Source of the DNA: Acholeplasmatales bacterium DTU056 | Lineage (GTDB): Bacteria; Bacillota_I; Bacilli_A; ML615J-28; CAG-698 | Assembly (NCBI GenBank): GCA_001512985.1 | Contig: LFRX01000058.1 | Coordinates: forward strand, 22,385-35,635 | DNA: 13,251 nucleotides | Direction of reading: 5' to 3' | Part shown: piece by piece, positions 7,096 through 13,251 of the stretch | How positions within the stretch are numbered: the first letter of the stretch is position 1 | How the letters are laid out: each line of letters begins with the position of its first letter | Notes under the pieces: model-generated | Database searches by the model: none | Told to the model about the DNA's origin: nothing | Seen by the model: only the letters and a program-made list of their open reading frames with translations | Translations under genes and position numbers: made by a program

Positions 7096-7717
7096 AGTAT
7101 ACCTCTTCAAATAATTCTTTGATGTTTGGTTTGTTTGGATCTTTTTGTACTTCTTCAACATCTTGATGCATTGTTGTTAAAATTCGATCAACATATTTAA
7201 TATTTGTTTGTTTTTGTTTTAGACCGCGTAACACTGCTTCTTTGACGTTATCAAAAGTATAGTTCTTTTCCGTAACCCAACGCGCAACTATTTCAAGTTC
7301 TAATGATGATAAAAGTTTTTTCCATTCAGTTTCTAATAAATTAACAATCTTTTTGATTTCTAAATCATGTTTTTTATCAGTTGCTTTTCGTTCCTCATCT
7401 TCTAAAAGTAACCCCAAACGACGATAAGTGGCATCAAGACAATAATGTTCCTTTGAATCAACGCTTGATAACAACATATCAATAAAACCACGATTAACTA
7501 AGTCAACAATTCTCTCGCCAACTTGGTCTTCCGTAATATACATTTGGGAGGCAAGTAGGCTCGAAGATGGAAATTTATTGCCTTGCTTAATTAAATTATG
7601 CAATTTAATCAATAAAATGGTATCAACTTCATTTAAATTTAATTGATAATATTTATCAAGTAATAATCGATCAAACTCGATTATATTACTTTTAATTAAA
7701 TCATAATATTTACTCAA
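7073..7717 (-). CDS. dnaD: DnaD-family primosome/replication initiation protein
   Basis: DnaD works with PriA or DnaA, DnaB and DnaI to load the replicative helicase in Bacilli. The 214-residue product has an N-terminal winged-helix-like part with FPSSSLLASQMYITEDQVGERIVDLVNRGFI (about 49-79). A charged linker follows. The C-terminal domain (about 118-185) fits the DnaD family (PF07261), with AVLRGLKQKQTNIKYVDRIL. The conserved YxxxIxxxW motif is read here as Tyr175, Ile179 and Met183, so the tryptophan is replaced. The start is TTG at 7717, with a GGGGGG ribosome site nine bases upstream; no ATG is available before residue 59. It lies between rnc and nth; adjacency to nth supports the DnaD call over an unrelated winged-helix protein. 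Confidence 0.88.
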   Translation of the reverse strand: MSKYYDLIKSNIIEFDRLLLDKYYQLNLNEVDTILLIKLHNLIKQGNKFPSSSLLASQMYITEDQVGERIVDLVNRGFIDMLLSSVDSKEHYCLDATYRRLGLLLEDEERKATDKKHDLEIKKIVNLLETEWKKLLSSLELEIVARWVTEKNYTFDNVKEAVLRGLKQKQTNIKYVDRILTTMHQDVEEVQKDPNKPNIKELFEEVYFGAKRNL

Positions 7718-7743
7718 AGTTTTGCGCCCCCCTAAATATTGTA

Positions 7744-8436
7744 TTAATTTACTGCTAGTTTTGATAGTGCATCTTTAGCAGCTTGTTGTTCAGCTTCTTT
7801 TTTACTTTTTCCAATCCCAGTTCCAAGTTTTATCCCGTCATGAAAAACACTGACTACAAATGTTTTATCATGACTTGGACCATATTCTTTTTCTAAAATA
7901 TATTCTACACCACGTCTATCAATCGACTGTGTATATTCTTGTAAGCGACTTTTATGATCGGTAAAAATATCACTTTCTGGATTTAATATACGGGGATAAA
8001 CCACTTTTTCTAAGATATTTTGGACATATTCAAGGCCTAAATCAAGGTAGATTGCACCGAGAAAAGCCTCAAAAACATTTCCCAAAACGGATTGTTTTAA
8101 ACGTCCTCCGTGTTCTTCTTCCCCTTTTCCAAGTAACAATGGTTCATTTAGTTTTAAATCTAGAGCATATTCAGAATTGGCCTTTTCGCAAACAAATTTC
8201 ATTCTCATTTTAGACATTTCGCCTTCCGATAAGTCCGGAAAATTTAGATAAATAAATTTAGTAACTAAAAACTCTAAAATGGCATCTCCTAAAAACTCTA
8301 ACCGTTCATTATTACTAACCTTAGCTTCATTAGCGTAAGACGGATGAGTGAATGCTTGAAAATAGATATTAATATCACGGGGTTTAAAATCTAGATTTTC
8401 AAAAACTATATCTAATTTTTGTTTAAAGTTCTTCAT
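7744..8436 (-). CDS. rnc: Ribonuclease III
   Basis: RNase III cuts double-stranded RNA in rRNA precursors, some mRNAs and antisense duplexes. From the ATG at 8436 it has 230 residues. The catalytic signature NERLEFLGDAIL holds Glu47 and Asp51, and the second metal-binding segment LGNVFEAFLGAIYLDLG holds Glu123. The site usually occupied by Asp (Asp114 in E. coli) is Asn120 here. The C-terminal double-stranded RNA-binding domain spans about 162-228 and ends GTGIGKSKKEAEQQAAKDAL. A GTG one codon earlier (8439) could also serve; I prefer ATG because the weak GAAGTG site is then seven bases away. The start overlaps the plsX end by 14 nt, suggesting coupling. The usual fabD-fabG-acpP genes between plsX and rnc are missing. 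Confidence 0.96.
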   Translation of the reverse strand: MKNFKQKLDIVFENLDFKPRDINIYFQAFTHPSYANEAKVSNNERLEFLGDAILEFLVTKFIYLNFPDLSEGEMSKMRMKFVCEKANSEYALDLKLNEPLLLGKGEEEHGGRLKQSVLGNVFEAFLGAIYLDLGLEYVQNILEKVVYPRILNPESDIFTDHKSRLQEYTQSIDRRGVEYILEKEYGPSHDKTFVVSVFHDGIKLGTGIGKSKKEAEQQAAKDALSKLAVN

Positions 8437-9433
8437 CACTGATCACTTCGCTTAAAACTGCTTTCATTTTATCGATAATTTGCCCTTCCACACTTTTTTT
8501 GGCTTGAATTATCGCATTATAAAAAGCATAAGCTTCGCTCGAACCGTGAGCTTTAACAACAATACCATCAACCCCAAATAAGTTCGCTCCACCAATTCGG
8601 TCTGGATTTAGACGTTCTTTAAATGAGGCTAAGTTTTTACGCATAAACAGATAACCAATTTTACCCCATAACGTTTTTGATATTTCTTCTTTTAGTGTTT
8701 GTCCAAGAGCTTTTGCAGCTCCTTCGGATGTTTTCATAACCATATTTCCAGTGAAACCATCGGTAACTAAAATATCACATGGAGTGGTAAATAATTCTTT
8801 TGGTTCTACATTGCCATAAAAATTAATATATGGATCTTCTTTTAGAAGGTTATATGCGGCAATATCGACTTCACGGCCTTTACCTTTTTCAGTACCAATA
8901 TTTAATAGCCCTACTAATGGTTCTTTAATATTGCGAGTTTCACGTAAATAAATACTTGCAAATTGCGCAAATTGTACGATATGCTCACTGCGTAATTCTA
9001 AGTTTGCCCCGACATCAAGTAAAATACGGCTTTTTCCACCAATAAAAGGTAGTTCAGGTGCTAACGCCACACGTTTCATGCCCTTAATACGACGAATGAT
9101 TAAATGTGCCGCAACAATTACTGCTTGAGTTGGTCCTGCAGTAACTACTCCATCGGCTTCCTTATCTTTTATAGCTTGAAAAGCCATTACTAATGAAGTA
9201 TCGCGGTTATTACGTATTTCTTTAATTGGGTCTTCTTCACCCATATCAATTTTTTTCGGCGCATGAACTACCGTAACCCGTGGATTTGGAACTAAATATT
9301 GATTGATTTGAGTTTCATCACCAAACAAAATTAATTCCAAATCTTCATGTTTACCAATTGCTAAATTACAACCCTTAACAATTTCTTGTGGGGCTAAATC
9401 TCCCCCCATAGCATCAATCGCTAATTTAACCAT
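8423..9433 (-). CDS. plsX: Phosphate acyltransferase PlsX
   Basis: PlsX converts acyl-ACP and phosphate to acyl-phosphate, the donor for PlsY in the first step of phospholipid synthesis; it is a peripheral membrane enzyme. The 336-residue protein has the hallmark DAMGGDLAP (7-15), then HAPKKIDMGEEDPIKEIRN, a LLDVGANLELR segment and a late GGANLFGVDGIVVKAHGSS, all typical of the family. The ATG at 9433 has only a weak AGGT seven bases upstream; a much better AAAGGAG lies further up, beyond a small hairpin. It sits 40 nt after recG and overlaps rnc. fapR, which often precedes plsX in Bacillus, is absent, as are fabD and fabG after it. fakA nearby supplies acyl-phosphate by a second route. Confidence 0.96.
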   Translation of the reverse strand: MVKLAIDAMGGDLAPQEIVKGCNLAIGKHEDLELILFGDETQINQYLVPNPRVTVVHAPKKIDMGEEDPIKEIRNNRDTSLVMAFQAIKDKEADGVVTAGPTQAVIVAAHLIIRRIKGMKRVALAPELPFIGGKSRILLDVGANLELRSEHIVQFAQFASIYLRETRNIKEPLVGLLNIGTEKGKGREVDIAAYNLLKEDPYINFYGNVEPKELFTTPCDILVTDGFTGNMVMKTSEGAAKALGQTLKEEISKTLWGKIGYLFMRKNLASFKERLNPDRIGGANLFGVDGIVVKAHGSSEAYAFYNAIIQAKKSVEGQIIDKMKAVLSEVISDEEL

Positions 9434-9438
9434 AGTCG

Positions 9439-9472
9439 TTACCTGAATTGAAAAATCAATTCAATCTCCTTT
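9439..9472 (-). promoter_or_regulatory. plsX leader: displaced ribosome site, hairpin and six-codon frame
   Basis: Just after the recG stop the minus strand has AAAGGAG (9466-9472). A 7-bp stem TGAATTG / CAATTCA follows (arms 9457-9463 and 9444-9450, loop of six). The only site close to the plsX ATG is AGGT (9441-9444). A tiny frame starts with TTG at 9459, seven bases beyond AAAGGAG's hexamer region, and ends at TAA 9439-9441, with codons L/M-I-F-Q-F-R. Either this peptide is translated, or the folded hairpin brings AAAGGAG nearer the plsX start. Confidence 0.45.
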
Positions 9473-9473
9473 C

Positions 9474-11504
9474 TTATTCTAACATTTCCTTTTTCATTTG
9501 ATAGTTTTCCTCAGCTTGTTGGAATAAATACTGATATTCTGGTAATATGAATAATTTTTTAGAATTCATAATTTCTTCAGCATCTTCATTTGCTATTTCA
9601 AAAATCTCAGCATCTTCTACTAAATCAGCCAATTTAAACATTACATTTCCGGATTGTTTTTCACCAAAGAAATCACCAGGGCCACGATTTTTTAAGTCTT
9701 CTTCAGCTAAAACAAATCCATCACTAATTTCAGCAACCAACTTCAAACGATTTACGGTAGATTCTTGCGTTGCTTTACTAATCAAGAAACAATATGATTG
9801 ATAATCGCCCCGACGAACTCGTCCACGCATTTGATGTAATTGAGCAATCCCAAAGCGGTCAGCATCAAGAATGATTATATTTGTAGCATTAACTACGTTA
9901 ACTCCAACTTCGATTACGCTTGTAGCAACTAAAATTTGGATTTCATTGCGGGCGAATTTTTCCATTATTTCTTGTTTTTCTTCAGCTTTTAATCTACCGT
10001 GAATCAATCCCACTTCTGCAATCCCCCGGTAATATTTCTTTGTATTTTCATATACTTCTAGAGCATTAGATAAATCCATTGATTCAGAATCTTCAATCAT
10101 AGGAGTAATAATGTAAACTTGTCGTCCTTGTTTTACCTGTTCAGCAATATGCTCAAAAACTTTATGACGGTTTTGATATTCAATATACTCAGTAATTGTT
10201 TCTTTACGATTGCCAGGTAAAGTTTTTAGTATGGAAATATCTGAGTCCCCTAAAAAACTTAATGCTAATGTTCGCGGAATAGGCGTTGCACTCATTTTTA
10301 AATGATCGATTAAATACCCTTTTCCAACAATTGATACGCGTTGACGAACTCCAAAACGATGTTCTTCATCAGTTACAACTAATCCCAAATTATGAAAAAC
10401 AACATCCTTTTGGAATAACGCATGAGTTCCAATAATAATATTTATTTTTCCATTTGCTAGGTCACGTAAAATTTGAGTACGTTCTTTTTGTGATATTGAT
10501 GAAGTTAGTAAGGAAATATTAACATTATAATTTTTAAAATAATTTAAAAAAGTTTCATAATGTTGATTAGCTAATACTTCTGTTGGTACCATTATTGCGC
10601 CCTGATAGTTCGCACTAACAACGGCATATAGAGCGATTGCGGCAACAATGGTTTTTCCACTACCAACTTCGCCCTGTAATAGACGGTTCATTTTGTAATT
10701 AGAGCGAATATCACAAAGAATTTCTTCAACTGCCTTTTCTTGATCAGGTGTCAAAGTAAATTCTAAATTATCAATAAATTCTTTAACTTTAACTTCATCG
10801 TAGGGAATTGCTACGCCTTGAGGTTCGCTTTTACGTTTATAAAGCATATATTTAACGTTTATTTGATAAGTCAAAAGTTCTTCATATTTAAGACGGCGAA
10901 GAGCTTTTTTTGTTTCAGTCATTTTTTCAGGAAGATGAATATATTTAATGGCTTTATCTAATGATAGTAAATTATGTTTTACTAACAACTCTTCGGGTAA
11001 CGTTTCTTGTATTTTATCACGAAAATCATAATACACTTGGCTTACTAACTCATGAAACTTCTCATCTTTAATACCTTTAATATTATACCGAGGTTGAATA
11101 TTCGATGAAAATTCATCAAAACTGATCTCTGAAGCCGTAAAATTACGTTTAGTAAGATCAAATTTTCCAGTTAGTCGAACATACTCTTTAAAATTAATTT
11201 TATTTTTTAAGAAGTGCCGATTAAAAATGGCTACCCGAACATTAAATCCATCCACTTCCACAAAAAAATTCATCACGTTTAAATTACCACGAAGAGTAGT
11301 TACCGTAGGTCGCGATTGAACAAAACCTTGAATTGTAACTGTTTCTTCAGGTACAGCTTCAAGAAAGGGCGTTATAGTATAATCATCATAACGATGCGGA
11401 TAATATGTCAACAAATCCCCAACTGTCTCAATCCCATTTTTCTTTAAAATGTTTAATGTCCGTGGATTGATATAATCTAAATGTGCTAGTGAGTAACCAT
11501 TCAT
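9474..11504 (-). CDS. recG: ATP-dependent DNA helicase RecG
   Basis: RecG reverses stalled forks and processes branched DNA. The 676-residue protein has the normal family length and order: an N-terminal wedge/OB domain (about 55-145), then the SF2 motor. Motor motifs are GEVGSGKT (278-285), DEEHRFGVRQR (379-389), SATPIPRT (405-412) and QMRGRVRRG (558-566). The TRG-type segment AEISDGFVLAEEDL and RGPGDFFGEKQSG follow (591-619). Motif VI is usually GRVGRG; here Gly is replaced by Arg564, but Arg562 and Arg565 are kept. GGAGGT lies seven bases before the ATG. A terminator lies just upstream between fakA and recG, and no promoter fits in the roughly 20 nt left, so expression likely depends on read-through or a promoter inside fakA. 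Confidence 0.97.
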   Translation of the reverse strand: MNGYSLAHLDYINPRTLNILKKNGIETVGDLLTYYPHRYDDYTITPFLEAVPEETVTIQGFVQSRPTVTTLRGNLNVMNFFVEVDGFNVRVAIFNRHFLKNKINFKEYVRLTGKFDLTKRNFTASEISFDEFSSNIQPRYNIKGIKDEKFHELVSQVYYDFRDKIQETLPEELLVKHNLLSLDKAIKYIHLPEKMTETKKALRRLKYEELLTYQINVKYMLYKRKSEPQGVAIPYDEVKVKEFIDNLEFTLTPDQEKAVEEILCDIRSNYKMNRLLQGEVGSGKTIVAAIALYAVVSANYQGAIMVPTEVLANQHYETFLNYFKNYNVNISLLTSSISQKERTQILRDLANGKINIIIGTHALFQKDVVFHNLGLVVTDEEHRFGVRQRVSIVGKGYLIDHLKMSATPIPRTLALSFLGDSDISILKTLPGNRKETITEYIEYQNRHKVFEHIAEQVKQGRQVYIITPMIEDSESMDLSNALEVYENTKKYYRGIAEVGLIHGRLKAEEKQEIMEKFARNEIQILVATSVIEVGVNVVNATNIIILDADRFGIAQLHQMRGRVRRGDYQSYCFLISKATQESTVNRLKLVAEISDGFVLAEEDLKNRGPGDFFGEKQSGNVMFKLADLVEDAEIFEIANEDAEEIMNSKKLFILPEYQYLFQQAEENYQMKKEMLE

Positions 11505-11524
11505 TGTAAAGACCTCCGCGTCTT

Positions 11525-11547
11525 AAAATAAAAAGGGCAAAAGCCCT
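11525..11547 (-). terminator. Terminator or attenuator between fakA and recG
   Basis: On the minus strand a 5-bp stem AGGGC / GCCCT (arms 11543-11547 and 11534-11538) with a TTTT loop is followed by TTTATTTT. It starts six bases after the fakA stop and ends about 20 nt before the recG ATG. Partial termination would lower recG-plsX-rnc-dnaD-nth output relative to fakA. Confidence 0.75.
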
Positions 11548-11552
11548 ATGTA

Positions 11553-13235
11553 CTATTCAATCGCTAGAATATAACTATAGACATCTTGGTTGCCTTCAAT
11601 AACATCGACTTCTAAATTGCTATAGTTTTTCTCGATGAAACGAACCAAATCGTTAACTTCGCGAGGTGGCACGCCTTCTCCGTGAATAATTGTAATAATC
11701 TCTTTATCTTCAACATTAGCTAACTGAATTAATTCTTTCACAGAATCAATGCGACGGCGACGAGAAGTGACGATTTTTCCATTTAAAATTCCAATATAGT
11801 CATCTTTTTTAATTTGTAAACCACCAATATCAGTATCACGAATTGCATAAGTAATTAAACCAGTCACAACATTATCAATTACTTTACTTATATCCGCAAT
11901 CACTTCTTCTGGTTCACCATTTAAATCTAACATAGTTAGTGCCGCAAATCCTTGCGCGATAGTGGTTGTTTCAATTACATGAACTTGGGCATCTTTTACA
12001 AACTTACTTGATTGACGAGCTGTTAAAATAATATTTTTATTATTCGGAAATACTAAAATATGTTCCGCATTTAACATACGATATGCTTGCAAAAAGTCTT
12101 GAGTAGAAGGATTCATAGTTTGTCCCCCTTCTACAACATAATCAGCGCCCATTTCTTTAAAAGTATTAATTAATCCTTGTCCACTTGCCACAGCTACAAT
12201 CGCATATTTTTTACGAATTTCTGGTCGTTGATAAGTTTCTTGTTCAAATTGAGATTGACCATTACCATTGCCATTTGTAGTAACGACTTGACTATGTTGG
12301 ACTGTCATATTTTCAATTTTTAAAGTTAAAAATTCGCCAAATTCCTGAGCTCTTGTTAACACTTGCCCAGGTGTTAAAGTATGTAAGTGGACTTTAACTA
12401 AATCATCATCTTTAACTACAACGATTGACTCTCCTAAATCAGAAATTCTTTCAAGCATTGTAGATTCTTTAAAAGCATCGATATCTGGAACACGGTCTTT
12501 TGATAATTGTAAAATAAATTCTGTACAATAACCAAATTCATATTCTTTTTGTCCTTTAGCAGTTGTTAATATACTTGCTGTATGTAAGTTAGATTTATAT
12601 GGCTCAATAGAGATTAATTCGCCTTGTAATGCCTTATACATCCCTTCAATTATACATAAATATCCTGCGCCCCCACTATCTACAACCCCAGATTCTTTTA
12701 ATACTGGTAATAATTCTGGTGTACGTTCTAGAGACGCTTGCACTTCTTGTAAGTATAATTCAAAAAACTCTGGAATAGTCATTTTGGAATTAACAACTTT
12801 AAGCATTTTTTCACTTGCTTCGCGGGCTACAGTCAAAATAGTTCCTTCAACTGGCTTCATTACCGCTTTATATGCTTGCTCAACACCCGCTTCAAATGCT
12901 TTTGCTAGTTTAATGGCATCAACTTCATCATATCCTTGAAAACCATTAAACAGTCCTCTAAATAACTGTGATAAAATAACTCCCGAGTTTCCTCGAGCCC
13001 CCATTAACATTCCACGTGATAAGCGTTTTGAAATTTCATATATATTCTTTTCTTTTAAATCTCTAATTTCATTTACACCAGCTTCAATTGTCATTTTCAT
13101 ATTTGTTCCGGTGTCACCATCAGGAACCGGAAACACATTCAATGCATCAATTTTTTGATAATTCAACTTTAAATTTTCTGCACCATTAATAACTAGGGTT
13201 TTAAACACTAGTCCATCCATTTTATACATTTGCAT
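11553..13235 (-). CDS. fakA: Fatty acid kinase subunit A (DhaL/DAK family, YloV type)
   Basis: FakA phosphorylates fatty acids presented by a FakB (DegV-family) carrier, giving acyl-phosphate for phospholipid synthesis. The 560-residue protein has the N-terminal DhaL ATP-binding domain: NVFPVPDGDTGTNMKM (33-48) with the Mg-ATP aspartates, and GARGNSGVILSQLFRG (79-94). GVVDSGGAGY (183-192) follows. In the middle domain Cys237 and the KVHLHT pair His283 and His285 correspond to the Cys/His cluster described for S. aureus FakA. A low-complexity NGNGNGQSQ linker (321-329) leads to the C-terminal domain with VEGGQTMNPST, VFPNNKNI and VIEGNQDVYSYIL. The ATG at 13235 has GGGGG eight bases upstream. 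In Bacillus yloU (Asp23 family) precedes this gene; that region is outside the window. No fakB is visible here. Confidence 0.95.
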   Translation of the reverse strand: MQMYKMDGLVFKTLVINGAENLKLNYQKIDALNVFPVPDGDTGTNMKMTIEAGVNEIRDLKEKNIYEISKRLSRGMLMGARGNSGVILSQLFRGLFNGFQGYDEVDAIKLAKAFEAGVEQAYKAVMKPVEGTILTVAREASEKMLKVVNSKMTIPEFFELYLQEVQASLERTPELLPVLKESGVVDSGGAGYLCIIEGMYKALQGELISIEPYKSNLHTASILTTAKGQKEYEFGYCTEFILQLSKDRVPDIDAFKESTMLERISDLGESIVVVKDDDLVKVHLHTLTPGQVLTRAQEFGEFLTLKIENMTVQHSQVVTTNGNGNGQSQFEQETYQRPEIRKKYAIVAVASGQGLINTFKEMGADYVVEGGQTMNPSTQDFLQAYRMLNAEHILVFPNNKNIILTARQSSKFVKDAQVHVIETTTIAQGFAALTMLDLNGEPEEVIADISKVIDNVVTGLITYAIRDTDIGGLQIKKDDYIGILNGKIVTSRRRRIDSVKELIQLANVEDKEIITIIHGEGVPPREVNDLVRFIEKNYSNLEVDVIEGNQDVYSYILAIE

Positions 13236-13251
13236 TATTATGCCCCCATTA

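Noticed and set aside
7096..7161. ATG-started 22-residue extension of nth
   Set aside because: It lies within dnaD, has no family counterpart and no good ribosome site; TTG at 7095 fits better, though direct proof is lacking.
9444..9463. FabT operator upstream of plsX
   Set aside because: The dyad TTGA-TTTT-TCAA differs by one base in spacing from the FabT consensus as I recall it, and lies inside an operon gap without a visible promoter; kept only as a remark.
9547..9801. Plus-strand 84-codon frame rich in Ser
   Set aside because: It is antisense to the conserved TRG region of recG; the Ser-rich content is typical of a shadow frame.
1..13251. Mobile elements, CRISPR arrays, tRNA or rRNA genes
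   Set aside because: No terminal repeats with transposase, no regularly spaced repeats and no tRNA-like cloverleaf were seen; nearly all sequence is explained by housekeeping genes.

Overview
The window is A+T-rich chromosomal DNA of a low-GC Gram-positive bacterium (Bacilli in the broad sense). Shine-Dalgarno sites are strong, genes are tightly packed, and dnaD, rpoZ, rqcH, fakA, a yutG-type pgpA and a Cse60-family gene are all Bacilli-type genes. TGA ends rqcH and Trp is written TGG, so the standard stop code is used and this is not a Mycoplasma with TGA=Trp. Gene order is reduced relative to Bacillus subtilis: coaBC, def, rsmB, fapR, fabD, fabG, acpP, smc and ftsY are absent from their usual places. 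By inference this fits a deep-branching relative of Turicibacter, Haloplasma, Acholeplasma or the Erysipelotrichales. No mobile element, tRNA, rRNA or CRISPR array was seen.

Right half, all minus strand, transcribed from 13235 down to 6469: fakA, a terminator or attenuator, recG, plsX, rnc, dnaD, nth. From recG onward the genes are 40 nt apart or less, or overlap, as in one operon. FakA and PlsX both make acyl-phosphate for phospholipid synthesis. RecG, DnaD and Nth act in fork rescue, replication initiation or restart, and base-excision repair. Rnc processes double-stranded RNA.

Middle: rqcH lies alone on the plus strand (start 4577) and converges with a small minus-strand gene, a 58-codon Cse60-family gene (6150-6326). 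A perfect 15-bp inverted repeat at 6330-6374 can serve as the rqcH terminator. It also overlaps the promoter and ribosome-binding site of the small gene.

Left half, minus strand: gmk and rpoZ overlap and are divergent from rqcH. A clear intrinsic terminator follows rpoZ. Then come priA, fmt and the start of a PgpA/YutG gene cut by the window edge. The most unusual gene is priA: the DNA-binding and zinc modules are intact, but the ATPase/helicase motifs I, II, III, V and VI are all degenerate. It looks like a full-length PriA without a motor, next to an otherwise normal set of restart-linked genes (dnaD, recG).
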